Positions 44,464 through 53,698 of a DNA stretch of 64,000 nucleotides are shown here, one piece after another. The DNA is taken from NCBI RefSeq assembly GCF_025821625.1, contig NZ_JACKSH010000089.1, positions 1-64,000 of the forward strand, written 5' to 3'. The position numbers and the translations under genes were made by a program. Under the pieces are notes generated by a model that made no database searches, was not told the DNA's origin, and worked only from the letters and a program-made list of their open reading frames with translations. Within the stretch, counting starts at the first letter, position 1, and every line of letters starts with the position of its first letter. This DNA comes from Mycolicibacterium pyrenivorans. Its GTDB lineage: Bacteria > Actinomycetota > Actinomycetes > Mycobacteriales > Mycobacteriaceae.

Positions 44464-45357
44464 TCAGGCGAGGTCGGCAACCACCTCGGCCACCCTGCGC
44501 ACCTGATCGATGTCCGAGCTCGTCGGGATCAGGTGCACCTCGTCGGTGCCGATCGCGGCGAACCGCTGCAGCACCGCCCGCAGCTCGTCATCGGTGCCCG
44601 CCCATCCGGTGGTCGGGGCCATCGCGTCGACGATCTCGGCGGGAATCCAGTTCATGTAGCGCCGCAGGTGGCGGTGCACCTGCTCCCGCGGACCGTCGCC
44701 GTCGCCGATCGCGAACCAGAACGACGTCGCCAGATGCGGGGCCGGCCTGCCCGCCTCCCGCCAGGCGTCGCGCGCCACGTCGAACAGCTCGTTCTGCTTG
44801 TCGACGTCCAGATCCAGGGTGGTACCGGCAAGCCCGTCGGCCCAACCGGCCGCGTGCCGCGTCGTCTTCGGTCCCATCGTGCCCACCAGCAGCCTCGGAC
44901 CGCCGGCCTGTACCGGCGGCGGACCGACCGGCAACGTCGAGTCCGTCACGTTCTCGCCGGACCACACCCGCCGCATCACCGCCACCCGGTCGGCCATCTC
45001 GCGCATCGTCTGCGTGGCGGGGTCCGCACCGGCGGCACGGTAGTCCTCGTGGCGTCCGCCGACTCCGACACCGACGGTGAGCCTGCCGCCGCTGAGCATG
45101 TCGCCGGTGGCCAGCGCCTTGGCCAGCATCACGGGGTCGTGCAGTTGCGGGATGATCACCGTGGTCACCAGCTGCACCCGGTCCGTCCACGCCCCCAGCG
45201 CCCCGAGCAGCGTCAGGCTCTCGGGATTGTCGAACGCCATCCGCTCGCCCCAGCACAGCGACGAGAACGGGCCGCCGTCGACGAGCAGCGCCCAAGCCTT
45301 CAACGTCGCGGCGTCGAGGTCGGGCTCCATCACCGGCAGGGTCATCCCGATATGCAC
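44464..45357 (-). CDS. LLM-class F420-dependent oxidoreductase
   Basis: A 297-aa luciferase-like TIM-barrel protein. Visible motifs are VHIGMTLPVMEPDLD at the start, LVTTVIIPQLHDPVMLAKALATGD (about 64-87, here in part), LTVGVGVGGRHEDYRAAG and PRLLVGTMGPKTTRHAAGWADG. Actinobacterial members mostly use coenzyme F420; substrate unknown. GTG at 45357 is chosen because it leads directly into the conserved start. Its upstream neighbour is the frameshifted hydroxylase-like gene, 58 bases away. Confidence 0.82.
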   Translation of the reverse strand: MHIGMTLPVMEPDLDAATLKAWALLVDGGPFSSLCWGERMAFDNPESLTLLGALGAWTDRVQLVTTVIIPQLHDPVMLAKALATGDMLSGGRLTVGVGVGGRHEDYRAAGADPATQTMREMADRVAVMRRVWSGENVTDSTLPVGPPPVQAGGPRLLVGTMGPKTTRHAAGWADGLAGTTLDLDVDKQNELFDVARDAWREAGRPAPHLATSFWFAIGDGDGPREQVHRHLRRYMNWIPAEIVDAMAPTTGWAGTDDELRAVLQRFAAIGTDEVHLIPTSSDIDQVRRVAEVVADLA

Positions 45358-45415
45358 GACCGCGATTCTGGCACGCCGGGCGGATCGGGCGCGCACACGC
45401 ACCGCGGCGGTCGGT

Positions 45416-46100
45416 TTACCCGCCGGATTCGCCGCGGGCCGACCCGTGCAGGTTCTTCGCCGTCGGTGACGTGGCGACGGTGGCCGGATCGGGGTGGGTA
45501 CCGAGCACCCGGTCGGCCGTGCCCGCGCTGGTGACTGTGAACCAGTAGTGCTCGTTCTTGAAGTGGTGCTGGCGAGTGATTGCGCCAGATCGCCCGGTAC
45601 ACCGCGGTCTTGGGTTTGTAGTCACTGTGGACGAGGTAGTGGCACCACTCGTAGCACAGGCCCAGCACCGTCAGGAACGTCAGGAACGTCAGGCCGAGTG
45701 CCGTCCGTGGGAACGCCAGCAACGCGATTCCCACCGCCACGGGCAGCACCCACAGCAGGGCCTGCCACGGGATGAAGATGAGCGGGATGTCCCGCGGATC
45801 GACGTGGTGCTCCCGGTGTTTGCGCGCCAGCAGGGGGTCCAGGCGCAGCACGCCGACCTGCCGTGGCCGCCAATGCAGGATGCACACGTGCACAAGCCAT
45901 TCGAAGAACGGGAACGCGGCAAGCATGATCGCCGGAACGAGCGCGTCGGTGATCTGCCAGTCGCCATGGGCGATCCGGGCACCGGACGCCACGACGAGCG
46001 TCGCGCCGATCATCCAGGGCGACGGATGACGCCAGAACTCGCGTCCCGCGTCGACCAACGTGAACTGCTTCCGGGCTGGTCGTGTCGGCGTGGTGGTCAT
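45416..46100 (-). pseudogene. Fatty acid hydroxylase-like gene with a frameshift
   Basis: A sterol desaturase/fatty acid hydroxylase-type membrane protein. The N-terminal part (to about residue 175) has four membrane segments and histidine motifs EWLVHVCILH, ARKHREHHVDP and CYEWCHYLVHSD. Near 45576 one extra base (A on the plus strand) shifts the frame, and the remaining RQHHFKNEHYWFTVTSA with the last histidine box continues in another frame to the stop at 45416. Without the extra base the product would be about 227 aa. Its start overlaps the GntR gene stop as ATGA. Mutation or sequencing error cannot be told apart here. Confidence 0.8.
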
Positions 46101-46819
46101 CGAGGTTCCTCCAGGTCGTGCAGCGCATCCAGCAGCGCCGTCGTCGCGGGTTCCAGAAGACGGCAGGCGTTGTCGCGGGCCGCAGCCGGATCGCCGGCGA
46201 GCACCGCCTCGCCGAGCGCACGGTAGGCGTCCACCCGCCCGACCTCGCCTGCCATCATCGTGGCCAGGGCGGGCAGCGCGGGTTCGTAGGTCGCGCGCAG
46301 CGTGTTGAACATCAGCCGGAACGCGATGGAGTCCGCGCCGTCGACGATGTGATCCCAGAAGTCCAGCGCATGCCGTTGCGCGGCAACGGGATCGGATTCA
46401 TCCTCGAGGGCGCGAACGGCGGCGTTCAACTGCTCGGAGAGCCCGGGACCCTGACGCTGGGCGGCAAGCTCGGCGACCTTGGGCCCGTTGTGCAACCTCG
46501 TCTCGAGGATGCTGCGGACGACGGCGACGTCGAGCTCGCCGTTGCGGATCAACAGCCGAGGGAGCAGGTCCAGCCCCGCGGTGCGCCGGAAGTCGCGCAC
46601 CGTGGTGGCGTCACCTTGACGAACCTCGATCAGCCCGGCGGCGGACAGCCGCTTGAGCGCCTCACGGATCGTGGGCCGCGAGACCCCCAACACCTCGGCC
46701 AGGCGACGTTCGCTCGGCAGCGTCTCTCCGGGCTGCATCTCGCCGCTGAGGACATCGGTGATGATCTGGTCGAAGACGTCCTCGGGTACCGAGCGACGGT
46801 TCACCGGTTGCAGCGCCAT
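46097..46819 (-). CDS. FadR-type GntR family transcriptional regulator
   Basis: A 240-aa regulator. The N-terminal winged helix contains [39 protein letters not shown] and [19 protein letters not shown] (about 10-68); the C-terminal FCD-type helical domain ([20 protein letters not shown]) binds an acid ligand in relatives. ATG at 46819 has a promoter placing the transcript start on it. A perfect operator (46857-46867) lies just upstream, so it probably regulates itself and the coupled hydroxylase-like gene. Confidence 0.88.
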   Translation of the reverse strand: MALQPVNRRSVPEDVFDQIITDVLSGEMQPGETLPSERRLAEVLGVSRPTIREALKRLSAAGLIEVRQGDATTVRDFRRTAGLDLLPRLLIRNGELDVAVVRSILETRLHNGPKVAELAAQRQGPGLSEQLNAAVRALEDESDPVAAQRHALDFWDHIVDGADSIAFRLMFNTLRATYEPALPALATMMAGEVGRVDAYRALGEAVLAGDPAAARDNACRLLEPATTALLDALHDLEEPR

Positions 46820-46826
46820 GCCTACC

Positions 46827-46867
46827 AGGATGCCGGACACCCGGCCAGAGGTCAAGTGGTCAGACCA
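46827..46867 (-). promoter_or_regulatory. Promoter and FadR-type operator of the gntR operon
   Basis: Minus strand: -35 TTGACC (46850-46855), a 17-base spacer and -10 CATCCT (46827-46832), seven bases before the ATG, so the mRNA is probably leaderless. One base upstream of the -35, TGGTCAGACCA (46857-46867) is a perfect palindrome matching the FadR-subfamily consensus TNGTNNNACNA. Confidence 0.75.
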
Positions 46868-46908
46868 GTACGTGGTGATGGCTGCGAGGCGAGGGCGAGA
46901 TCAGAGCT

Positions 46909-48051
46909 TCAGCGCGCCGGATTCGTGGCGGGAGGGTCCTTGTGAGCCCGGACGGGGTCAGCCGAAGGGGGCGCGAACAATCCGCCACGCAGCCCGCCGC
47001 CGAAGGTGCGCACCGCGACCAGAAACCAGGTGCCCAGCAGCCCGATGTACGCGATCGCGGCGGCGACCCGGAACGCCGGCAGATCGGTGTGCAGCGCCAG
47101 CTGCGTGGTGCCGGTGACGAAGGTGCCGACCGGGAACGTCAGGCTCCACCAGGTCAGCGCGAACGGCATCCCGCGCCGCAGCGTGCGCACGGTCAGCGCG
47201 GTGGCCAACCCGATCCACAGCACGGCGAAGCCCCACACCGGAACCCCGTACAGGATCGCGAACACGCTCATCCCGTCGGCCAGGATCGGGTCGACGGCCA
47301 GGGCCGCATCGGTGGCGAGCAGCCCGGCCACGGTGATCGACTGGCCCAGCGGTCCGAGGACGATCCACAGTGTGGGCACCCGCGCGGTGCCCGAGGTGCC
47401 GAAGTGCGCCAGACGGCTCCAGATGATGGTGATGATGATCAGCGACGCGATCAGCGACAGGCCGAACATCGCGTAGCAGCCGTAGAACATCGTGGTGCGA
47501 CCTGTCCCCTGCGCCATGTGTGGGATCAGCATCGCCCCCGTCGCGGCCGACACCATCGGCGGCACCACCGGCATCAGCCAGCCGCCGAACGCGGCGTCAG
47601 GTTCGACCCGGTACTGGGTGAACATCATGAAGGGGATGCTCATCGCAGTGAACAGACCGCCGAGAGTCCCTGCGGTCCACAACACCCAGGCCAGGTCGAC
47701 CGCCGCGCGTTCACCGATCAGGTCCACACCCACCAGGAGGGCGCCTGCACCGACGGTGAGCAACGCCATCGGGGCGGCACCGTAGAAGTGCGCCATCTGC
47801 GGGTTACGGACATGACTGCGCGCCACCGTGGGGTTGCGCACCCAGTGGGCGATCATCGCGACGACGAGCAGCACCAGCCATACCGTCGACGCCACCCACA
47901 CCACCAGCGCGAACGTCCTCAACCCCGGGACGTGCACCGGCAGCGTCGCACCCGCCGTGGCGACGATGCCCGTCCCCATCACCGACGCGAACCAGTTCGG
48001 CCCGAGGTAACTGAGTGGGTGGGGCCGGTCGCTGATCAGGTCGCCGGTCAT
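46909..48051 (-). CDS. TDT family transporter (tellurite resistance/dicarboxylate type)
   Basis: A 380-aa membrane protein with ten predicted helices of the TDT (TehA/Mae1) family. Typical features are LGPNWFASVMGTGIVATAGA (about 16-35), WTAGTLGGLFTAMSIPFMM and TWWSLTFPVGTFVTGTTQLA. Members move C4-dicarboxylates, sulfite or other anions; substrate unknown. CATACT lies six bases before the ATG, giving a leaderless mRNA. It is divergent from the kinase gene at 48178 and 89 bases upstream of gntR on the same strand. Confidence 0.85.
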   Translation of the reverse strand: MTGDLISDRPHPLSYLGPNWFASVMGTGIVATAGATLPVHVPGLRTFALVVWVASTVWLVLLVVAMIAHWVRNPTVARSHVRNPQMAHFYGAAPMALLTVGAGALLVGVDLIGERAAVDLAWVLWTAGTLGGLFTAMSIPFMMFTQYRVEPDAAFGGWLMPVVPPMVSAATGAMLIPHMAQGTGRTTMFYGCYAMFGLSLIASLIIITIIWSRLAHFGTSGTARVPTLWIVLGPLGQSITVAGLLATDAALAVDPILADGMSVFAILYGVPVWGFAVLWIGLATALTVRTLRRGMPFALTWWSLTFPVGTFVTGTTQLALHTDLPAFRVAAAIAYIGLLGTWFLVAVRTFGGGLRGGLFAPPSADPVRAHKDPPATNPAR

Positions 48052-48177
48052 CGAGCCAGTATGGCCGCCGCGAGCGGACGCGCGCGGGGCCCGGTGGGGT
48101 CGGAGGGGGGGTAACCCCCGGCGGACGTTGAGGAAAACGCTGTGTCGCCGCCGCGCGCCGGTCCATAGGTTGGTGTC

Positions 48178-49506
48178 ATGGCCGCAGTTACAGACTTGGA
48201 TGCCGTCACCGACCCGGCGCCCGCCGGCACGCAGGAGTCGGGTGACCCGCCGGTGTCACGGACCCGCGGGATCGGCCTGGTGCCGAGCGCGTCGCTGATC
48301 ACCGGCGGCGTGCTCGGGGCAGCGTGGTTCTGGATTCCGTTGGCAATTCTGGTCGTCGGCATCACCTCGATCCCGAGTGTGATCGGATTCGTCCTGGCCG
48401 CGGTGGTCTTCATCTACCTGATGCGCGGTGTCGACCATGTCGAGCGGGTGCGCAGCGAAGCGGTGTTCGGCATGGGCATCGGGATTCCGGCGCGGCGCCT
48501 GTCACCGCACACCGGCTTCCAACGTTGGGCCCACCAGCTGTGGCTCGATGTGAGCAGCGCACGGTTCTGGAAATCGGTGGCCCACCACTACCTTCGGATG
48601 GCCTACGACATTCTGGTCACCGGGCTGGCGCTGGCGCTCCTGGTGTTCGCGTTCCTCGCTCCAGCCGCCGCGATCGCCATCGGCCACAGCGATCCCGATG
48701 CCGGGTTGTCGTTCCTCCCGACGCCGGCCGCCTGGTTGTTGGCCCTGGCGGCGCTCGCCGCCGCCGTGGTGTTGCTGGTGTTCGCGCCGGCACTGGACGC
48801 GACCATCGACCGCTGGCTGTTGTCTCCGTCCCCCACCGCCGAGCTGCAGTACCAGGTCAGTGCGCTCGCCGACGCGCGCCAGGGCGCGGTGACCTCCGCG
48901 CACACCGAGCGCCACCGCATCGAACGCGACCTGCACGACAGCGTGCAGCCGCGGCTGGTTTCGCTCGCGATGACGATCGGGCTGGCCCAGACCAAACTCG
49001 ACGCGGACCTGCCCGCGGCCAAGGCGCTGATCGCCGAGGCGCACGACGAGGCCAAGAACGCCCTGGTGGAGTTGCGCAACGTGGTCCGGGGTATCGCACC
49101 GACCATCCTGTCGGACCGCGGCCTGGACGCGGCCCTGTCCTCGGTGGTGCAACGTGCGACCAACTCGGGGGTTCCGACGACGCTGAGCGTGCACCTGCCT
49201 TACCGGCTGCCCGAGGAGGTCGAGGCGTGCGCGTACTTCGTGGTCGCCGAGGCGCTGACGAACGTCACCAGGCATGCCGAGGCATCCCATGCGGCGGTCA
49301 CCGTACGACTCGACGAGACCGCTAACGAGTTGCACGTCACGGTGTTCGACGACGGGCGCGGGGGTGCCCGGATCACCGACGACGACAACACCACCGGATT
49401 ACGCGGCCTCGACGAACGGGTGCGCGCCGCCCGTGGCACGTTCGCGGTGTCCAGCCCGGTCACCGGACCCACCATCGTCACCGTGGTGCTGCCATGCGGA
49501 TCGTGA
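48178..49506 (+). CDS. Two-component sensor histidine kinase, NarL-type
   Basis: A 442-aa membrane sensor. Two helical membrane pairs (about 38-82 and 142-205), with a short loop instead of a large extracellular domain, are followed by a HisKA_3 domain with the phospho-acceptor His in HRIERDLHDSVQPRLVSLAM and an ATPase domain (VVAEALTNVTRHAEASHA, VFDDGRGGARITDDDN, GLRGLDERVRAARG). TAGGTT six bases before the ATG suggests a leaderless start. It overlaps the regulator gene by 13 bases. Confidence 0.92.
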   Translation: MAAVTDLDAVTDPAPAGTQESGDPPVSRTRGIGLVPSASLITGGVLGAAWFWIPLAILVVGITSIPSVIGFVLAAVVFIYLMRGVDHVERVRSEAVFGMGIGIPARRLSPHTGFQRWAHQLWLDVSSARFWKSVAHHYLRMAYDILVTGLALALLVFAFLAPAAAIAIGHSDPDAGLSFLPTPAAWLLALAALAAAVVLLVFAPALDATIDRWLLSPSPTAELQYQVSALADARQGAVTSAHTERHRIERDLHDSVQPRLVSLAMTIGLAQTKLDADLPAAKALIAEAHDEAKNALVELRNVVRGIAPTILSDRGLDAALSSVVQRATNSGVPTTLSVHLPYRLPEEVEACAYFVVAEALTNVTRHAEASHAAVTVRLDETANELHVTVFDDGRGGARITDDDNTTGLRGLDERVRAARGTFAVSSPVTGPTIVTVVLPCGS

Positions 49507-50138
49507 TCGCCGAGGATTCGGCTCTGCTGCGCGCCGGCATCGAGCGGATCCTGACCGATGCCGGCCACGAGGTGGTCGCCGGCGTGCCCGACGCCACCAA
49601 CCTGCTGCGGCTGGTCAGTGAGACCCGCCCCGACCTGGCGATCCTCGACGTGCGGATGCCCCCGACGTTCACCGACGAAGGCATCAGGGCCGCGGCGCTA
49701 TTGCGCAGCCAGAACCCGGAATCACCGGTGCTGGTGCTGTCGCACTACGTCGAGGAGCGTTACGCTGCCGACCTGATCGCCTCGGACACAAAGGGTTTCG
49801 GCTACCTGCTCAAAGACCGGGTCGCCGACGTGCCCGCGTTCCTCGACGCCGTGGCGGTCGTGGGAGCCGGCGGCACCGTGCTCGACCCCGAGGTGGTCTC
49901 CCAGATCCTCGTCCGCTCCCACCGGCGCAATGTCCTCGATGCGCTGACACCCCGCGAGCACGAGGTGCTGCAGCTGATGGCCGAGGGCAGGACCAACTCC
50001 GCGATCGCAGTGGCACTGCACATGTCGGTCGGGTCGGCCGAGAAGCACATCGCGTCGATCTTCGCCAAGCTGAACCTCGCTCCTGACGAGAGTGAGAACC
50101 GCCGCGTCCTCGCAGTGCTGCGATACCTCGAATCCTGA
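49494..50138 (+). CDS. NarL/LuxR-type response regulator
   Basis: Partner of the kinase at 48178; 214 aa. The receiver domain has the phosphorylatable Asp in LAILDVRMPP (about 54), with acidic IAEDSALLRAG and a lysine in YLLKDRV; the LuxR helix-turn-helix is in LTPREHEVLQLMAEGRTNSAIA and VALHMSVGSAEKHIASIFAK. It overlaps the kinase gene and is followed after 22 bases by the DUF4097-type gene, a likely target. Confidence 0.93.
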   Translation: MRIVIAEDSALLRAGIERILTDAGHEVVAGVPDATNLLRLVSETRPDLAILDVRMPPTFTDEGIRAAALLRSQNPESPVLVLSHYVEERYAADLIASDTKGFGYLLKDRVADVPAFLDAVAVVGAGGTVLDPEVVSQILVRSHRRNVLDALTPREHEVLQLMAEGRTNSAIAVALHMSVGSAEKHIASIFAKLNLAPDESENRRVLAVLRYLES

Positions 50139-50160
50139 AGCGCCGAAAGGACTTGTAAAA

Positions 50161-51042
50161 GTGACGACCATGACCACCCCGCCCGCCCCGGCGGCACCGC
50201 CGCCACCGCTGTCCCCCGGTCGCCGCACCGCCGTTCGCGTCGCGTTGATCGTCGCCGCCGCCGTACTGGTCGTCGGCACCGTCACCTCGCTGGGCACCCT
50301 CGCCTGGGGGGTCAGCACCTTCCGGGTCGTCGCCGACTCCACCGCGCTGCCGGCCAATCTGCGCTCGATCACCGTCGACACCGGGTCGGTTCCGGTGGCC
50401 ATCCGCATCACCAGCGATCGCGATGCTCGCGAACCCCGTGTGGACATGCGGATGGTGAACTCCGTCCGCGCGGGCTCGGATCCCCTGTCGGTCAGCACCG
50501 ATGGCCCCACCGCGCGGGTGAGCATCGACGCCGAGGACTCACCGATCCTGGGCTGGGGCAGAGCTTCGCAGATCACGCTCGTATTGCCGCCCGAGCTGGC
50601 GCGCCGGCTGACGGTGACCACCCAACAGGAGATGGGTGTGGTTCTCGCCGAGGCCGATGTCGACCAGCTGATCGCGCGGACCCGCGAAGGGGCCGTGGTG
50701 CTGAGTGGCTCGGCCCGTCACATAGAGATCACCAACGAGCACGGCGACATCGCCAGCCGGGAGCCGATCTCGGTGTCCGAATCGTTCCGGGCGGTCACGC
50801 AGACAGGCGATGTCAGCGTCGACTTCGCCGGGGCTCCAACGACGCTGGACGCCGAGACCGGGCACGGTGACATCGTCCTCGCGCTACCTTCGCCGGGTCC
50901 CTATGTCGTGAACGCGACCACGGGCCAGGAGCGGGGCTCGACGGTCGTGCGTGTTCCGCAGACCCGGGAACGCGGCGACGCCGCGTCGGTCGTGACCGCA
51001 CGGTCGGAAACCGGTGACGTGGTCATCGAGGAACTGGACTGA
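50161..51042 (+). CDS. DUF4097-type membrane-anchored beta-strand protein
   Basis: A 293-aa protein: a Pro/Ala-rich N terminus, one membrane segment (VALIVAAAVLVVGTVTSLGTL), then an extracytoplasmic domain of short repeated strands (AVVLSGSARHIEITNEHGDI, DVSVDFAGAPTTLDAETGHG and DIVLALPSPGPYVVNATTGQ) typical of DUF4097. GTG at 50161 follows AAAGGAC at a good distance. In other bacteria such proteins are encoded beside LiaSR-like systems and linked to the envelope; that role is inferred here from position only. Confidence 0.78.
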   Translation: MTTMTTPPAPAAPPPPLSPGRRTAVRVALIVAAAVLVVGTVTSLGTLAWGVSTFRVVADSTALPANLRSITVDTGSVPVAIRITSDRDAREPRVDMRMVNSVRAGSDPLSVSTDGPTARVSIDAEDSPILGWGRASQITLVLPPELARRLTVTTQQEMGVVLAEADVDQLIARTREGAVVLSGSARHIEITNEHGDIASREPISVSESFRAVTQTGDVSVDFAGAPTTLDAETGHGDIVLALPSPGPYVVNATTGQERGSTVVRVPQTRERGDAASVVTARSETGDVVIEELD

Positions 51043-51076
51043 CCAGTCCGCGGGGTTGCGCTCCGGCTGGGCCGGC

Positions 51077-52111
51077 TCAGTCCGCCCGCCCGCCCGGGTC
51101 GGTCAGCTTCTCGATGATCGCGGCAACGGGGGCGGCCTCGGCCTTCCGGTATCCCGTCCCCGCCCACACGTTGACCCCGTGGGGATCACCCGCACGCACC
51201 GCCGCCGCACGCACCGGGCTGGTGAGGTGGTGAACCTCGGGATACCCGAACGGCGCCTCGACCTCGTGCTCGTCGACGAACCGGTTGCGCAGCCCGCGCG
51301 CGTACCGGCCCGAGAATGCCCGGGTGACAACCGTTTCCGTGAACTGCGGATCGCGCAGCGCGGACCGATGCACTGCGCTGCTGCCTGCTTCGTCGGCGAG
51401 CAGGAACGCGGTCCCGAGCTGGGCGGCCACCGCCCCCGCCCGCAGCACCCGGCGCACGTCGCCGGCGTCCATCAAGCCTCCGGCGACCACGACCGGGATC
51501 TCGAGATCGGCCAGGATCGAGGCCAGCAGATCGTCCAGCGGCTGCTCCGATGGTGGCGCGGTCACGTCGAACGTGCCGCGGTGCCCACCCGCCGACGGCC
51601 CCTGGGCGGCCACCGCGTCCACGCCGCGCGCGGCCGCAAGCCGCGCCTCTGCCAGCGTGGTGACCGTGCCGACGGTCGTGATGCCCGCGTCGGTGAGCCG
51701 CCGCCGTTCCTGGGCGCTCGGCAGACCGAAGGTGAACGAGGCCACCTGCGGGCGCAGGTCCAGCAGCACCTCGAGCTTGGCGTCCCAGTCGTCGTCGTCG
51801 AAGCGGGGCTCCCCGAGGGCGACGCCATAGCGTTTCGCCTCGACCTTCAGCGCGTCGGCGTAGCCCTCGACGGCAGCGGGGGTCGCGGCACTGGGCTGCG
51901 GCACGAAGAGATTGGCCCCGATGGGCCCGGTGCTCAACCGGCACACCGCTTCCAGTCGCTCGGCGAACGCCTCGGCGGTCAGATAACCCGCGGGCACGAA
52001 CCCCAGGCCGCCCGCGTCGGTTCCCGCCGCGGCCAACTCAGGCGTGGACGGCCCGCCCGCCATGGGGGCGACCAGGACGGGTACGTCCAGATCACGAAAA
52101 TCGAACGCCAC
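51077..52111 (-). CDS. Nitronate monooxygenase family protein
   Basis: An FMN-dependent TIM-barrel protein (344 aa). It has VPVLVAPMAGGPSTPELAAA near the N terminus, VDAVAAQGPSAGGHRGTFDV with the catalytic-type histidine of class I enzymes (about 176-181), and IPVVVAGGLMDAGDVRRVLR plus the FMN phosphate site LGTAFLLADEAGSS. It may oxidise nitronates or act as a related flavin enzyme. It is convergent with the DUF4097 gene and divergent from the VOC gene. Confidence 0.85.
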   Translation of the reverse strand: MAFDFRDLDVPVLVAPMAGGPSTPELAAAGTDAGGLGFVPAGYLTAEAFAERLEAVCRLSTGPIGANLFVPQPSAATPAAVEGYADALKVEAKRYGVALGEPRFDDDDWDAKLEVLLDLRPQVASFTFGLPSAQERRRLTDAGITTVGTVTTLAEARLAAARGVDAVAAQGPSAGGHRGTFDVTAPPSEQPLDDLLASILADLEIPVVVAGGLMDAGDVRRVLRAGAVAAQLGTAFLLADEAGSSAVHRSALRDPQFTETVVTRAFSGRYARGLRNRFVDEHEVEAPFGYPEVHHLTSPVRAAAVRAGDPHGVNVWAGTGYRKAEAAPVAAIIEKLTDPGGRAD

Positions 52112-52184
52112 GCGCTCTTCGTATCACGGTCGCCCGCTGCCGCTGCAGGAACGGCAATCAGAATTCGTCCTATCCTGGATGGCG

Positions 52185-52580
52185 ATGGCCATCACGTTCA
52201 ACCACACGATCGTCGCCGCGCGGGACAAGACGGCGTCGGCGGAGTTCCTCACCGAACTGTTCGACCTGCCAAGCCCGGAGCCGTTCGGCCATTTCCTGGT
52301 GGTGAAGGTCGGCTCGGAGCATCCCGTCAGCCTCGACTACGCGGAGGTGGGTGACGGTGAGATCCATCCGCAGCACTACGCGTTCCTGGTCTCCGAAGAG
52401 GAATTCGACGCCATCTACGGGCGCATCCGGGCGCGCGGACTGCAGCACTGGGCAGACCCGCGAGGGGCGCGACCGGGCGAGATCAACCACAACGACGGCG
52501 GGCGAGGGGTGTACTTCCAGGATCCGGGCGGGCACTACATGGAGATCCTGACCCGGCCCTACGGGTCGCGCGCGGGCTGA
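52185..52580 (+). CDS. VOC family (glyoxalase-like) protein
   Basis: A 131-aa metal-binding-fold protein of the glyoxalase/bleomycin-resistance superfamily: MAITFNHTIVAARDKTASAEFL at the start, HYAFLVSEEEFDAIYGRI, and the end GVYFQDPGGHYMEILTRPYG with a typical metal-ligand glutamate. His8 and Glu in YMEIL could be ligands. TATCCT at 52171-52176 makes the second ATG (52185) a leaderless start; an ATG at 52179 would add two residues. Substrate unknown. Confidence 0.78.
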   Translation: MAITFNHTIVAARDKTASAEFLTELFDLPSPEPFGHFLVVKVGSEHPVSLDYAEVGDGEIHPQHYAFLVSEEEFDAIYGRIRARGLQHWADPRGARPGEINHNDGGRGVYFQDPGGHYMEILTRPYGSRAG

Positions 52581-53057
52581 CTAATCATCTGAATGCCCGC
52601 GCGCCCCTTCCTGGCGGCGGTAGTCGTCGGCCAGCACGCACACGTGCTCGGGTAGCGCACCCGCCGCGACGTCGGCGAGGGTGGTCTGCTCCAGCACCGA
52701 ACGCATGCTGGCGCGCAGCGCGCGCCAGACGTCCGTCAACGACGCGGTGGGACCGGAGTACGGCAGATCCCCGAGACCGATGTCCCGCACGCTGGCCAGC
52801 GGCCCGTCGATGCAACGCAATACGTCGGCGATGCTGATGTCGGCGGCCGCCCGGGCGAGCTCGTACCCGCCGTCACGGCCGCGGTGGCTCTTCACCAGCC
52901 GGTCGGTGCGCAGGTCGGAGAGGATGTCGACGAGGAACTGCGGCGGGATGCCCTGGGCCTTGGCCAGGTCGTCGGTCTTGACCAGAGTGCCGTCGTCGAC
53001 CGTGGCCAGCTGCACCATGGCCCTGACGGCATACTCCGCCTTGGCCGACATCCGCAT
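52581..53057 (-). CDS. Rrf2 family transcriptional regulator
   Basis: A 158-aa winged-helix regulator beginning [18 protein letters not shown], with the recognition region [21 protein letters not shown] and the wing [14 protein letters not shown]. Only two cysteines (82 and 140) are present, not the three of the IscR iron-sulfur site, so it is closer to the CymR type. It corresponds by position to Rv1287 beside cysD/cysNC, which makes a role in sulfur or cysteine control plausible. Confidence 0.88.
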   Translation of the reverse strand: MRMSAKAEYAVRAMVQLATVDDGTLVKTDDLAKAQGIPPQFLVDILSDLRTDRLVKSHRGRDGGYELARAAADISIADVLRCIDGPLASVRDIGLGDLPYSGPTASLTDVWRALRASMRSVLEQTTLADVAAGALPEHVCVLADDYRRQEGARGHSDD

Positions 53058-53066
53058 AAGCAGAGG

Positions 53067-53666
53067 CTAGTCGGGAATGTTCGCGGCTCCGGCAACCACC
53101 ACGGCGAACAGGTCGGCGATCGCGGCCAGGCTGGCGGTGTGGATCGCCTGAGCGGGCACCGGATCGCCGCCGATGCCGGGCAGCGCGCGCGTCGCGGTGG
53201 CGCCGGCGACGACGGTCGGTGCGTAGCCGAGGTTGAAGGCGCCGCGCGCCGTGGAGTTCACGCACATGTGCGTCATGAACCCCGCCAGCACCAGGTTCGA
53301 CGCGTCGAAGGCCTTGAGGACGTCGTCGAGGTCGGTCTGCACGAACGAGTTCGGATAGTTCTTGATGACCACCGCTTCACCGTCGCGCGGCGCGACCTGC
53401 GTGACGATCGCCCCGCTCTCGCCCTCGATGTCGTAGAGCGATCCGGGGCCGTCGTCGTGCTGGATGTGGATGACCGGGATTCCCGCCGTACGGGCCCGCT
53501 CCAGCAGCACCGCGGCCTCGTCGAGGGCGGACTGGACGCCCTCGAGTTCCATGACCCCACGGGTGTAGGTGTTCTGACAGTCGATCAGAATGAGCGCCGA
53601 GTCGGCCAGGCTGACCGGGGCGACCGGAAGGCCCGCCATCGCACGCATCGTGTTGAGATCAGACAT
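53067..53666 (-). CDS. Isochorismatase-like cysteine hydrolase
   Basis: A 199-aa hydrolase of the isochorismatase-like family. The catalytic triad is visible: Asp in ALILIDCQNTYTRG (about 29), Lys in VVIKNYPNSF (about 100) and Cys in FMTHMCVNSTARG (about 134). The family includes nicotinamidases and biuret hydrolases; the substrate here is not predictable. Its start is 32 bases from the cysQ stop, and it precedes the rrf2-type gene by nine bases, so it probably shares that transcript. Confidence 0.85.
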   Translation of the reverse strand: MSDLNTMRAMAGLPVAPVSLADSALILIDCQNTYTRGVMELEGVQSALDEAAVLLERARTAGIPVIHIQHDDGPGSLYDIEGESGAIVTQVAPRDGEAVVIKNYPNSFVQTDLDDVLKAFDASNLVLAGFMTHMCVNSTARGAFNLGYAPTVVAGATATRALPGIGGDPVPAQAIHTASLAAIADLFAVVVAGAANIPD

Positions 53667-53698
53667 CCTTGGAGCCTACGCGGGCCCGATCGGCCGGC

